A stretch of DNA of 64,000 nucleotides, taken from positions 2,170,001 to 2,234,000 of the forward strand of contig NC_063995.1 in the NCBI RefSeq assembly GCF_932276165.1, written 5' to 3'. Below the pieces are notes generated by a model, which saw only the letters and a list, made by a program, of their open reading frames with translations, was not told the DNA's origin and made no database searches. Source of the stretch: Plutella xylostella (taxonomy: Eukaryota > Arthropoda > Insecta > Lepidoptera > Plutellidae). Positions 32,401 to 47,400 of this stretch are shown here, piece after piece. Position 1 is the first letter of the stretch, and every line of letters begins with the position of its first letter. Both the position numbers and the translations under genes were made by a program.

Positions 32401-35400
32401 CCAAGAGTGTTTAAGATTACAGTGGGGTTACCGCCACCGAACATTAGTTATTATAAACGTCGCTCGCTGGTCAACTCTGACGCAACTTGTATGGATCTGA
32501 CATATCATGACAGATGTTGCACAGGCGGGCGACGCTGCTTATGGATTGTTAATTGCTAATATTCATTGGTGGTAGCCCCACTAGGTCGACATCTAAACGA
32601 GTGAAAAAGAGACTCACGATGTTTCTGACAGCCGTCCACGTTCTCGGGCCAATCGCAGGAGTGCGCGTTCTCATTGTACAGCAGCCCGCCGATGCAGAGC
32701 TGCTCCGTGGCGGTGCCGTTCCAGCACGTCCAGTAGCGCGTGCACGACGTCTCGTGCCCGAAGATGCCGTACAGCCAGTCGCAGTGCTCCGTGCCGATGG
32801 GCGGGTCTGTGGAAACGTGCGTAGGTGAATGTTTATTTATTTGACTCTTTATTGCACAAATGATACAAATGTACAAAGAGTGGACTTAGTGCTAAATGCA
32901 TTTTCTCCCAGACAAACTTGTACAAATGTACAAGTTCTGCCAGACAAACAGAAAAATTTGTAAAAATGTGTGCAAAAAAAGTACTTATGAAAGAAAAAAT
33001 TAAGGAACTAAAAACAAACATAAGTATATGAGGATATACGAAATTGCTCTTCTTGGGATGTCGCATGTCAGTGAGAAAGATATAGAGTAGAGTAGAGTTT
33101 GGTCCTTGTTGGGTCGAAAGTTTAAATTGCCAGTCAGCCCCCCTACTCTTGAAAGGCAATGTATTGCGTCTGTCTTGCGTTGTCAAAAAATCATAACTTC
33201 TCTTCAAAATCGTTTTTACAAAGACTAAAAATACTTATATAATCAGCTAGGTAATGCCTATTTTAAGAACCTAGAAACAAGAATATAATGCATACAATTT
33301 AAAAGTTATTTTACAAAAACGCTAAAAAAGTATTTTTTTGGCAAAAATCTAAAATAAATTCTTAATTCTGGGTACTTGGTTCTTAGTGCTAGGATCTAAA
33401 AAAGTCTTTATTTTGATGAACATTTATGTATTTTTACTTTTTGTAAAATCGATTTTGAAGAGAAGTTATGATTTTTTTAATGTTGACAACGCAAGACAGA
33501 CGCAATACATTGCCTTTCAAGAGTAGGGGGAGATTTGCGATAGTCGTTGACTGCCCAGGAAGCCACAGACTTAGAATAGACATTAATATAAAATTATAAA
33601 CAGGGGATTGCTTCTACCAATGAAATATTTTAAGATATAAAAATGAGAGCAACTTAATAATTCATTACCACTGCCTTGTCAAAAATTCACAGCACATTAA
33701 CTCCAACTTATTCATTTCATAATCCAGGGGACGTTTAAAGCCTCTTTTTGCTGGTGAAAGCTGCATTATAAATGAATAATAAATGATTTCCCGGAAATAT
33801 AAGTGAAATTAAAATTAAAATGGTGCCACCCCTGTCTTTGTGCTGTGCATATTCAACCGGTAATTATGTTTACTAGGAACGAAAATGATTCGCGGAATCA
33901 AAGTTTTGTCAAATACAATACCTATATGTTCCGAGAAACTGCATGAAGGTAAATAGAAAACAAAAATTCTAACGGGTGCTTATTCCTTTTTCATCGATAC
34001 AAAGAAAACCGTAGCTTAACCGTGGCTTAGTTAGGTTTGAAAACAGGAAAAGAATTTGAAGTACATAACGTGCCTTTTAGCCTTGGTTTATTTTACTCTG
34101 ATAATAGGTAGATATGAATTTTTAGACATAGCCCATTCTGACAATTTCTCGTACGACGCGACGGTCTGACAAGACTTTTGTTCCACACCATGCTTCAAAC
34201 AAAGTGTCGTTCCCTGGTATCCTGCCCAAATATAAACTCCACCACTTACTTATCTGAACCTTCGGGTACTCGCAATAATTAGACCGCCACGGGTAGTCGC
34301 ACCCCTCCGTCACTCCCCTGTGCTTCCCCGCGAACACCAGTCCATTAGGACAGTCGTACTGGACCGCCTGCCCGTTGTCGCACTCCCAGTACTTGTCACA
34401 ATACTTGTTATCTGCGACTATGCGAGTCTTGGTCTTGCAAGGGTCCTCGACCTGTGCGCAGGAAGCGATACTGGCCAGGTATAAGGCGCCAACTGGGAAA
34501 GAAGAAAAGAGGTTGGTGTGAGATTAATGTGGCGGTTGTAGACTCTTTGGTTATTTTGTTATGATTACATAGATAAGAAAAGGTAGGTGTGAAAATTTAT
34601 GGGTGGATTTTAGCCTCTTTGGTTTACTATGAGTTGAAGGAACGATATTCTTCCATATCATATTTATTTAGACAGTAATAATTTCACTACCGAATCTTTA
34701 ATAATGTATTTGTCTATTTACACATGCAACAAAACATTGCCACACCAAATCAGGCACGCTACATTTCATCACTGTTCATAATTCGCCACGCCATTTATGT
34801 GCACATTAACACCTATCAGAGTACCGTAAAAATTGCGTGTCAAAACTGTCAAAGCATTATATTCGCGTTAGCATGTCTTTTGTTTTACTCGCGCATTGTT
34901 GTACAAACATTGACAGGTTATGTCACTCGGTGAGCGAGAGAAAGTGCATTGGTTTCCGAGTTGCATAATGCGATGTAACGAGTGACATTTGACATTGGTA
35001 CTGCCTTCCTATTCAGGACATGTATGTCGTATGTGTATGAAACTTAAGAAACGTTTCCAATGCGACAGTGACCTCATTGATGGGCTTGACTATACAGGGT
35101 GTAGAAACTTAGTTGGTCACGTGACTTTTTACTATGGAGAATGATTATTTTTTTTCACGAATTTTGAAATTCTGATTTCAGTTTCGGGCTTAGATATAAC
35201 ATGCTGCACATCGTTTTGGCTTAGTATACCCTTTTTGCAACACCCTGTATAATTATCTTTTTCCATTCGAGCGGGCTGATGCAGTTGATTATGATTATGC
35301 AGTTGACGATTCGAGAGAGGTGGGGACTAGAGTAACAATTTGAGCTAACACCGCTACTAAGGTTTAAAAAAGTTAACCTATGCTAATATTATTATTAAGT

Positions 35401-38400
35401 AACACCGTGGTTAACTTCACGTTTCTTTCGATAAACACTTACAATGGAATAGTGTAAGTAAATGGTTGAACGAATTTAAAAGTGCAACCTGCAAATCTTT
35501 TAAAGATCGTATCAGAATCATTTAACTTTTGCATTGACTCGACTTGGGTGAAATATTTGCGCTGGGAAGTCTGAAAGTCACGAGCTCGATCTTTTATTTA
35601 CCGCTATCGTTGCATCTCGGAAGTTCCTGACAATTCCATCTGTGAACTTTCTTAAAAGATTATGATCTGAAAGGCTTCCACCAAGTATTTTAAAAGAGAA
35701 AATACCTATTTCTAGAGAAACTTATTATATATTACATCATTATTTTTAGGTACCTAAGTATATAAGTATAATTACACATGTAAGTTTCTAGATTTAGTTT
35801 GTAGGTGCCTAGGTACTTTTATAATAACAAAACATTATTTTAATTATTCCTTTAGAATTCTTCAGTACAATTTAATCATAAATATCCTTCCACCCTAAGG
35901 TTGTCTTGAAAAAAGGCCGCCGTTTTTGTACATATAAATAAAAATAAAAAAATAAAAAGAAATTTTATTGCACAAAAAACAGTTTAGGTACATACATATT
36001 CCGTTAGGTACACTAATATTAGACTATAATTTGCACATGTCTTATTTAAGTTATAATCTTAGTTAACAAAGTGGTCCCCAAACTAGGCTTTGCCCGTATC
36101 TTGGGGTACCGTAATGTAATCAAAAACAGTTTAAAATAAGAAATTTCAAATAAAAATGAACAGTTTAAACTAAAAAAAAAAAAAAAAATTATTTTTTTTT
36201 AACAAAAATTAAAAATAAATTATGTCTCTTTTGCTCAAACAACAACATAACAATATCTTAATCTAAAATACTTTCTGTGGTGAAGTAATCTAACTGTAGA
36301 AGACAATCTTTTAATTTAATTTTAGCCTCACGAACAGACATATCTTTCATATTGCAGTAGTGTAACATACCATTATATATATGTGATCTTATATAAGCTC
36401 CAAACCTTTGACCAAAGGAAGTGTTAACGTAAAGAGATGGCATTTTGAACACACGTTTTTTGCATAATTGATCGTAGAGATCAGAAGTTAGTACTTTTTT
36501 GTGGGTGGAGAGACAGAGCCTAAGAATGAATAGTTGACGGATGGTTAGGACTTTAGCTTCTTTGTAAAGAGTTTGGGTAGGGAATCTGAAATTTTTCTTG
36601 TGCATAACTTTTAAAACACATCTTTGAGCTCTTTCTGGAATAATTAGGGTAGTTTTTGCTGCACTGCCCCAAACTGGAATACAGTACGAGGCAATGGATT
36701 GGCATATGGCAAGGTAGACCCTTGTAAGAAGAAATGGTTCGGCTGAATTACGGAGTTTTTTTAGTATAGCTGCAGTTTTTCTTATTCGATTTGCCAGACT
36801 GAGCGTATGCTCTTTGAAATTAAGATTTTGATCTAATATCACGCCGAGGTACTTAATAGAATTAGTTCTATCAATAGACTGACAGTTACAATCTAGGATT
36901 TGTGTGAGTTTGCACGTATGAATTTTTATATGATTAGGAATATTAGGTTGTGATGCGGCAGTTTTATGGAAGCATAAGTATTTGGTTTTTTTGTGGTTTA
37001 TAGTTAGTAAGTTGTTTGCTAGCCAATCGTTAATAGCCACCATTCCCATTTCGGTACTGTTATATGTATCTTCCCAATTTCGGCCCTTGAAAATGATAGC
37101 GGTATCGTCGGCATAACATATTATCTCTGCATTAATCATATTATTATTAAGGTCATGGATGTCATTCATATACAAGAGAAAGAGAGTGGGGCCAAGTATA
37201 CTTCCCTGAGGGACGCCGTAATTGACAGGCAGGGTTGCACTTTTTACTGATTCAATTTTTATAAGTTGTTCTCTATTAGTGAGGTAACTTTTGAACCAAT
37301 CATGTGAAAGGCCTCTGATACCAAAGTACTGGAGCTTCTTAAGTAGTATTTTTGTTGACACGGTATCAAAGGCCTTTGCCAGATCGAGGAACACACCAAT
37401 ACAAGAGTTTCCACTGTCCAGATAGGTTGCAACAAGTTCAGAAAGAAGTATGACTGCGTCTTCGGTGGATTTATTATGTCGAAATCCGAACTGCCGTGGG
37501 GATAAAAGCCCATGGGATTCCACGAACTTCACCAGGCGTTTATTAACCACTTTTTCCAGTAATTTAGAGATTACGCTAAGTAAAGAGATTGGTCGATAAT
37601 TTTCGGGTGCATTTCTCGTGCCATCTTTAAATATTGGGGTAATCGCCGATATTTTCCATGCTGTAGGGAAAACACCGTTGCCAATGCTTAGGTTAAATAT
37701 ATGGGCTAGGGGTTCTGCTATTGCGTTTTTAATTGTTTTTAATAGAAGTGGAGTGATACCATCCAAGCCGGGGGCACTACCAGTTTTTAAATTATTTATT
37801 ATACTAATGATTTCATGAGGATCTGTAGGCTCTAAAAATAAGGATTCAGGGGGTTCTTTACCTTTCATGTTAGTAGCAAGTTCATCCTCTGTGGTGTTTG
37901 TTTTTCTAATTATTTCGCGGGCAAGGTTTTGTCCTACTGATGCAAAGTATCTGTTTGTAATATTAAGTGATTCAACCGGGTCATTATGTATAGTAGTGAG
38001 ATCTATGTGTTAGTATTTAAGTTTATTTTATGTGTGTGTACAAATAAATAATATTCTATCTGTCTATCTACCTTACCTACCTATGCAGAGGCAGACACAC
38101 GATTTCTCGTAATCCTTCATTGAGTATGCAGATGTGGTGTATTGCCGCACCCTTTTAATAATTGTTGTATTATTTATTTGATTGGAACCAAATCTAGTTC
38201 TTGCTATACATGGGATAAGCAGTACAAATTTTTTTTGCTCATGGGGCCATTCTTGGAATGTGCTTTAGATCTGCCATCTGGCTTACTTTCTAAATAGGTC
38301 CCTACTATATTATAGTTAAGTGGGAGATACTAGCTACCTACTAGGTATCATCTCCTCAAAATTCATCAGTCTAAAAAACAAAGCGGGAAGCTACCAAAAG

Positions 38401-41400
38401 AACGTCTATTACATAACTCTTTGTTTCCGATGCTAATTAGTACTATTGGCAATACTGGTATTGACTATACTCACTACGCTAATTGTACTTATATGCCTGT
38501 GCAAGCACAAAGCTAAAATGTCTATTGTTTTAGCAATTGTGACGAAATCTACGCGTGTGTAAGCGTATGTTAAAAACGGACCTAGTCATAGGCAGGCTTT
38601 TGTGAATGGCCTAGCCAAATAAAACGACTATAATGTGACTTTTCTTCTATTAGATCAGACATTTGAATTGATTTAATATCGAAAATCTATCGTTTGGTTA
38701 CAAATTGACTAACATTTTCATATGAGTGAGACTTTTTTGTGTTGCACTTACAAAGTGCAATTTTCTCATGCAGTTATAATTATTATTCTTTCGTCATCTT
38801 GAAGGATGTATATTTTTATTATTAATTTAGATACTTTCATATATTTAACTTACCTTTTTTGTGAATTTAAAGTAACTGAATTATTATTATTATACATATA
38901 GAGATATTCTATACATTGTCGTATATATAGGCTGTAAATTTTCAAGATACCTAATAGTGCAATACGGGTCTAAAATATATTTACATAGACTAGCAACGGA
39001 AGGCTCTTTGTCAGGCCCGAAAATCGGAGGTCTTTATTTAACTTTGGCCTTGACCTCATTCATAAGGTCACTGCACTTGCTTTGAAGTCTTCGGGTTTGA
39101 ATCCGGATCGATGTTTCCAAATTTTGGGAAAGGTAACTGTAGCATTTTTTTTGCTTTGAATTGTTGTGGTTTCTCGTGGAATAGAAGCAAAAGTTCGCCT
39201 TCTGAATACCCGTGTTCTTAGGTTGTGTAGGTACCTATAATAAATACTTAATCAAAAATATATACTATAACGTTAGGATGATGTTTTATAATAATAATGA
39301 AATAAAATGTAGAACTTTAATCGATTTATAATATCAGAAACGAATGAATCCCAAACTAAACTAAATAAAAGCACTACTTATAACGTTATTTCTGATATTT
39401 TGTTTACGTATACATAATGAGATAAATTAATATTAATTTGATTACCGATAATTACTTATGTAGGTATACGTAAGTATTAGCATTGCATTTGCAAATACTG
39501 CCTTCATGAATTACAGGATGACTATATATCACTAATGTATCCGCCCACAATAAATATTACAATACAGTAATATTTACGGATGCATATTAGTAAATTAGTC
39601 AATCCTGTGTACAGTAATGCAGTACTTATAACTACCTATTAGAATAGGATACCCAAAAACATTTCAGACGAAAAAAATGTTTAAAGCTGAAGCTGTTGAA
39701 AGTTGAATCGAGTTGAAAGGTCAAAGTTTTTGGCACATCCTTGAAGATCGTGTTTTTACTACAATGCTTGTTTACTAATTCTAAACTATTAAACTAAAAA
39801 ATAGTTTTGTAATCACCTATTCAATTCGTATAGGAAAGTAAAGCAATAACCCATTGGTAAGTATGTTAGGCTATGACTCAACTATTTACTACAACTACAA
39901 CTGACTTATCATTTGTTTGAAATATGTATTATAAATTTATAAGTATGTAGAGACGCTCTATTTGTTTGTACTTAGAATTCTTAGTTAGATACTAAAGTTA
40001 TTAACTATAATAGGTAGTTGGTAAGTATAAAAAAGTACGGTGTTTTATGGTAAGTTGTGTGAAAAGAAAAATACCAATTATTGCCCTGTAATGTAAATCG
40101 ATATTGATATTAACTGCGCATTAATATTGAAATATTTAACTTCAAACAAAATGGAATTTATAAATACAAAATGAATTTCGGAGCGTCGAGCGTTAAAATA
40201 TTTAAGATGGCAGAAACTTTCAGTCTGGTAGATAAAAAAACAATACATGAATGTCAGACAACAGATTTTTCGATCATCAATATCCAATTATGGAATTCCA
40301 GGTTCTTCAGAACATAATATTATTATGTACCTATTAATTGTAAGTAAGTGATTATTATGTATCTAGTACCTATATGGAGTATTAATTGTATCTACTTATA
40401 TTATTTATTATACACGATATTGCAAAAGTGGCTAGGCTTACTATGCAACACTCTGTATAAGTTATATAGTATAACCTATATACAGGGTGTTGCAAAAAGG
40501 GTATACATGACAATGTATTTTTTTTTCGCGAATTTTGAAATTCTGATTTCAGTTTCGGGCTTAGATATACCATGCTGCACATGTAGGTTTCGGCTTAGTA
40601 TACCCTTTTTGCAACACCCTGTATAACGGGCTCCACACTTATGAATACATATCCAGCGACAAGTCGTGGTCTCACAACAACTATTATAAATAAATTGATA
40701 CACCATCCGCGTTCATGTCCACTAATAAAACCTTACCCTAAATTGGTAATAAGATTAAAGGCGGTGAAGGAAACAGCAGTAGAACGCAATTTCCCGACAA
40801 ATTAAACAGAAAGAATGGCCTCGTTTAGCTGGAACCTGAGCACACATTAATTACCAATGTATGTGTGTGTGTGTCCCTGCGCCTGGAGAAAGTTCTGGAA
40901 TACCTTGAGATAGATAATGGCAAGAGAGAGAACCTTGAAAAATTCCTATAGACCCGCCCTCTATATAAATACTGTTTTAAACATAGACCGATAAAAATAC
41001 CTACACATCTTATTTACTCTACCTACTTAAATGTCCGATGGAATTATGGAATATTGTTGAATTCGGGAGCTATTACTGATTTTTTCAGATTAGATTTATG
41101 ATGATGCCTAACGTGACCAACTTTTACTATAGAATCAACTTTGAAATCGTTAAAAAAAATATGAAAAGTTTATTATTACCTATGGAAAGAGAGACAACGA
41201 CAGAAAGAGCCCCCCTTATCCGAACGGAGAGTAATTTGTACAAATTGACGTTCATCAAAAAATTTAATATTTATGAATACGATGAATAAAAATATTTGAC
41301 TTTGACTTTGGAAATATTACAAATAAAATTACACAATTTCATAACATTGCGTTTGTTTTTCAAAATATCAAAACATTAGCTTTTCTTCATCCAGAATAGG

Positions 41401-44400
41401 TTTGCTAACTCCGTATAATTGGTGCTAAAAGGCGCTGTCACCAAATAACAATAGAAATTAACTGAATGGCGGTGACCGTGAGGTGATGGAACTTATTACG
41501 TGTGAAAATTGTCACGAAATCGTGTCGGTCGGGTTTAGGAATAGTCACCCGAGCGTCTGCTTTTTGTCACTTGAGGAGAATGTAACACAGATATCTCCGA
41601 GTAAATAATAGGTAAGCACATACAATAGGTACCTAAACTTCAAGGATAATTGATTAATGGTTCCTAATTGGCTAAGCAACCTTAGCTTTTTTTCGTTGAA
41701 TTAAGTGTTTTTTACGTCATTTAACCAACAAAATCTTTAATAATTGCAAGAACATCAGTTCATCGTCTTCGTGAGTGAAATTGCTCGTCCATCGAGATAG
41801 TGGGACAATACTGTCTGTCTGTCTGTGGACGTGTCACGATCGCAATCGGTCAACTTAACCACTGCTTCCTTACTTTCTAAGATAAGCTTTTGCTAGAATG
41901 CATTGTGGGGCTTCCTAATACAAGTTTTTACAAATACTTAAAAGGATTGCTCCAGTCATGTACACCTACGTAGGTGGTCTGAAAAGTTTCCGACCTCAAC
42001 GTGAAGATGGCAGCACACATCAATTAAAGTCAGGGAATGTAACTGTGCATCTTTTGACAGCAACACTTCAAAGTTTCAGCCATTTTTGACGCGTGGTTTT
42101 TATTTTACAGTCGTTTGAGTGAGTCGATGTGAGCATTTCTGTGAAAATTGAAAAAATCGAGTATCGAGCTGTCTTAAAATATTGATTTTTGAAAGGGAAT
42201 ACCCCTACCCAAATCAAAGATGAGTTAGATTCTGTGTACGGGGACTCTTCACCGTCATTTACCACTGTAAAATTTTGGACAGCCGAATTTAAACGTGGCC
42301 GTAAGAGCTTCGGAGATGATGAACGTTCGGGACGTCCAAAAACTGTAACTACTGACGATAACATCGCTAAAGTTCTCCAAATGGTTTATATGTGTGTTTA
42401 TATGTGTGTTTATTCAGGATACCAACAGCGTAACAATAATAAATTTCACACAGCTTAAAGTTAATAGTAAGGCTAATTACAGGTTTCCCTAAATTAACTT
42501 AGCGAATTTAAAGTTATTTAATGATTTTACATGAGTTAACTACAATAAAATTTACTGACAAAAGAAAAAGAAAAAAGTACTTATCAATAAGTAAGTTTGT
42601 GATAAATTACCTAACAAAGTAGAACAAAAATAAATAAATTGTTATGCATAACTATGAGAAATCTAACAATTATAGTTGCTGAGAAATTAGTGACTTATTT
42701 AAATACACTTTCACAAATAACACAATAATTTAAAACTGTAAAATACTAACATACACAGTACGATAATAATTGTGTATGCATAATATCAAGAATGTCACTG
42801 GAGAGAACTGTACTCATGATAATAAACATGTGACTTATTAAAGTTAATAAGTACACAAATACAAATAAAGACAGTGTAGGTACCTAATTATTCTGTTAAT
42901 TTATGTAGAATAAGTTTTTTAAAAGTATTTTTGGATGTATTAAACATGTCAATCTCGCTGAATAGCTTATTATATGTGGCTGCTGCTCGAGTGAGAGGTT
43001 CGTTAGAGCCGCAGTTGGTGGCGTGAGGGGGCACATGCAGCAGCGGCGTGTGGCGCGTGCGGCGGCGCGGCGCGCGGTACGTCACCGCGCCCACCAGCGC
43101 ACTGCAGTCTACGCGACCAAGCATCAGGTCGTACAAGAATCCCATATCCAACATAATGCGGCGTTCCTCTAACGTAGGGATATTATTCCTACGGCACCCA
43201 TCTACGTATCCTGTAGTGGAGTATCGCTGACGAAAGTTCAGGTGGTTGATGAACTTTTTTTGGATGCTTTCTAACCGGTGTTTGTGGATCATGTAATGTG
43301 GAGACCAAATAGGGCTTGCATATTCTAAAATACTGCGGACATATGCGTAGTAAACGGATTTGATTGCGCTAATATCATTAAATGGTTTACAAGAACGCGT
43401 GACAAAGCCAAGACCTCTGTATGCTTTGGCAGCGATAAAGTCCACGTGGTCAGAGAACAGACATTTAGAGTCCATCAACACGCCAAGATCTTTAACATTA
43501 TCAGCTCTTTGTATTACAGCACCGTTGAAATTGTAATGATAAAGAATTGGCTTGGGTTTTTGCGTAAAACTAACACACACGCACTTACTAACATTAACAG
43601 TTATTTTATTTCTAGTGTAATAGTTGGACAAAGAATTTAAGTCTGCTTGAACAGCCTCACAATCTATATGGTTTTTCACTTTGAAGTATATTTTTTTATC
43701 ATCTGCGTATAAAAGATGATTAGTTGTGATCAAGGTCTTATGTATATCATATATATACGCATTGTAGAACAAGGGGCCTAAATGTGACCCTTGAGGTACG
43801 CCTGTCGGAATCGAAACCAAATCTGACCTATAACCACCCAGTACTACAGCCTGCGATCGATTTGACAGATACGATTTAATCCAGCGAAGCAGGTCACCAT
43901 GGATTCCTAGTTGCTGCAGTTTCTATGGTGTTAGACGACCGCCGAATTAAAGTGAAAGAGATAGCAGAGGCAATGAAAATGTCCAGAAAACGTGTTTATC
44001 ACATATTAAATCAAGATTTAGGCATGAGAAGGCTGTCCGCGCGTTGGCTGCCGCGTTTGCTAACGTCAGACCAACGACGCGTTCGAATGAACATTTCCAA
44101 CGCTCTGTTGGCCCAGTTTAGGCGCAATAAATCCGTGTTTTGGCGCCGCCTAATTACTGTTTTACAGGCTATGTAGAAGAATAAAAATAAATTTTAAGAA
44201 AAAAAATCTTGTATCTATGTTAGGTCGGAAACTTTTCAGACCACCCACGTAGATTAAGTATGGATATTGAAATAAAGATTTATTATATATGATATATCAT
44301 TTATACAGGATGTTGCAAAAAGGGTAGGTATACCTACTAAAAAAAAACATTCTCCATAGTAAAAAGTTGCGTGACCAACAAAGTTTCTATGGAAAATGAT

Positions 44401-47400
44401 TTTTTTATTGCGAATTTTGAAATTCTGATTTCAGTTTCGGGCTTAGATATACCATGCTGCACATGTAGGTTTCGGCTTAGTATAGCCTTTTTGCAACATC
44501 CTGTATACCTATTATTATTGTCATAAAGAGACTCACAACGATTCGCATTGAATCGTGACCGTAGCTGGACATAGGCCTCTCCATGATATCCTCGACTTGC
44601 CATCGTCCTGCCACTTTCTCAAGGTGGTGGTTCCAATAGGGGGGTTGTCCCAGTCATGTTACATTTGCCTTAGAGTGGTACATCTACTCTCTACAACACT
44701 GTTATCGCGTTTATTTATTTAAAATATCTGTATGGATAATAAAAACACTTCACCTTCGCAATAACATTTTTTACCAGTAAAACTGAGCATTCAACCATTA
44801 ATTTAACAATAGAATTGTTGAAATATTCGTATAATTGTCTCCCAGTAGCACACATAATACACAAACAGAAAGGAACGTATGACCTCTGAATTTTGGAGAT
44901 TGCAAATGAAGTGGGTAATTTTAATTAATATTTTTAACCTTTAGTTTCCATTTTCTTGGCCTATGTGGTAACCTTTGCATGGTTTCAACCTTTACACGTC
45001 ACGTAGGTTACACCGGCTTGTATAAGTAAGTACTACACTTTTTTTCCTAACTTAACTGCCTCTGTGGTCTAGTGGTAGAAGCTTCGCTTCATGACCCAGA
45101 GGTCCCGGGTTCGATTCCCGGGTAGGACCATCAATTTGTGTTTCTAAATTGTGGTTCTGAGTTTGGTTAGGACATAGAAGGCTGATCACCTGATGTCCGA
45201 AACAGTGAAACGATCCATGCTGTCGGATGGGCATGTAAAGCAGTCGGTCCTGCGCCTAGCTCTCTCCAGTCGTGTCGGTCAATCCGTCCCATTGGGCTAT
45301 GAGAGTGATGGAACAGAGAGTGCTCCTGTGTACTGCGCACACACTTGGGCACTATAATCTACTCCTGCGTAGATGGCTGATCTCAGTTGAGATTGGCCGC
45401 CGTGGTCGAAATTCGGCTAGGAGGACATTATTACTACACTTTTAAATACCCTTTTTCCAAACTATACTAGTTCTTAGCGTATATATTATATACAAATACA
45501 CACATAAAAACATATTTTCGTACAAATAAGAAATAGGTATGCACTTATTGTTTGAAAAGATGAATTTGATTACATAGAATCTTCTTCATAATGTGAAGCC
45601 GACGAAAAACTAACAAAGTTGGTAATTTAACCATACTGGTTGGTACAAACAGAGTGGAGAATCACAATTTCTAGCCAAAATTATAACAGTTGTAGTCACA
45701 CATTATTAAATATTGACTTCTGTTCGATACGCTTTTACACACATGTACGCCCATTTGCTTTCCAAACATAGGTACTTAATAATTCTTCAATTATAACTGC
45801 GATTGATAACTAATTATTGATAGACCAAATAATATAGGACCCCATCGTAAGCCAATTAAAAAATCCACATGGCTTCGTTATGAGAGCTACTTATCCTGGA
45901 ATGCCCATGGAAAACCCTTTTGGACGCAATAACCTGGCGCGGAAAACCTAGTAAGTAACCTAAAACCTATAATCATTTAAATTGGTCGTCATCACTTATA
46001 AACAATTCTAAAGCCCCCAATATTACCGCGGTAACTATTGGCATATCACGTTAGTGTGGATCGGCCAGAAGGGACTATATTTTTATGAATTTACGAGGTA
46101 CTAAAAATAACTAGTTTTAAAGCTTTTTGTGAATTGCTTGATAGTAGTGGGGATAAAAAATAAAATGATCTATTTTTTCTATGAATATAATGGCGTATCC
46201 TAAGCAAACTTGATTGATAGATATTGTTTGCACAAGGGTATAAGAACCGATGAATCAACTATCCTATCTCTAGCTTATCATAATAAAGTCACTCCAGGTA
46301 CAGAAAATACTGGTAAATTATAACACATCATATACATCATGCCAACAATATTCCAAGCTTAATATCTACATACCTACACCAATTGCCAGTAAAGAAAAAG
46401 TTGTGAATATGCATAATAAAAAAAACTCTTTAACATTTTGATTACCGTTGGATGAGTCATCATCATCACGACCCATTACGTCCCCACTGCTGGGGCACGG
46501 GTCTCCTTCCAGTGAAGGAAGGGTTTAGGCCTAGTTGGATGAGTGGTTCTCAACATTTATTGGCAGAAGTTTTTGCTTTTGGCATTTTATTTGTTTTAAG
46601 AGTACAAACACTAGGCTGCAATTGTATTTTCAGATTACCAAACACAATGAAAATATAAGTTAGTACCTACACTATTGGATTATTTTCATTTTATCAATGC
46701 AAAAGTGGTATTTGAACGTTGAGACTCTACCTCGTCATTCAGTGTTTATAAAGCTGTTGCAAGTTTAAGGATTGATTTTTCAATAGTCAGTTACTTAAAT
46801 GTTATCTGAGGAATAATTCTGATGCTGTCGCGTCTGAATGTTTCTGTTTTAAACAGACATAAACACATCATAACTTAAAACGGTACTCTTTTTACGCCTG
46901 CAATGAAATTTTGAATCCATACATAGTTACATTATGACTGAATTCTATTAGAACTATTCGTACTGTGTTCAGCCAATCCAATTAATGTAAGACAATAATA
47001 GGGCAATCTAAGTATATCGAGTATTGCATTTAGCGTAATTAATTAATGCAGATGTACTTATTATAATAACTAAGTAATCTAATTTATTGGTATCAGCCAA
47101 TAATTCTAACAAACGGATGGCGCAGCGGTTAGCAACGCTGACTCTTGTGCCGAAGGTATCGGGTTCGATTCCCGGCCGGGGCAGATATTTGTTTAAACAC
47201 AGAGATTTGTTCTCGGGTCTTGGATGTGCCCGTAAAATGGTAATAGGCCCGCCCCTATTACATTGGGACTAACATAAACATTATCAGCCAATATCAGCAG
47301 ATTGTAAGCCACCAGTATGTTAGTCCTCTAGTCCGATACAAGAAGATCAATTTACATGAAATGATTGATTCTTTTTAAATATTTTAATAATTAAAAAAAA

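Larger units (their letters stand above)
42189..44176 (+). pseudogene. mariner transposase pseudogene in two pieces
   Basis: The helix-turn-helix region and linker of the protein survive on both sides of the LINE insertion; removing the LINE and one copy of the short ATGGT duplication would leave a continuous frame across the site. The DD34D catalytic core is deleted downstream, so no active enzyme can come from this copy. Confidence 0.8.
41967..44251 (+). mobile_element. mariner transposon, broken by a LINE and 3'-deleted
   Basis: Inverted ends TACGTAGGTGGTCTGAAAAG and TACGTGGGTGGTCTGAAAAG, each followed by TTTCCGACCT, with TA borders. The plus strand encodes a transposase N-part (42189-42380: TPTQIKDELDSVYGDSSPSF, then FKRGRKSFGDDERSGRPKTV) and, past the LINE, LDDRRIKVKEIAEAMKMSRK and RVYHILNQDLGMRRLSARWL (43930-44150). 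The catalytic part after FRRNKSVFWRRLITV is gone. Inactive. Confidence 0.88.

Noticed and set aside
32553..32828. Plus-strand 91-codon frame
   Set aside because: Antisense of obst-B exon 3, which has splice sites and the cysteine pattern.
47113..47190. tRNA gene
   Set aside because: It shares its downstream body with the SINE at 51271-51513 and lacks a proper acceptor stem.
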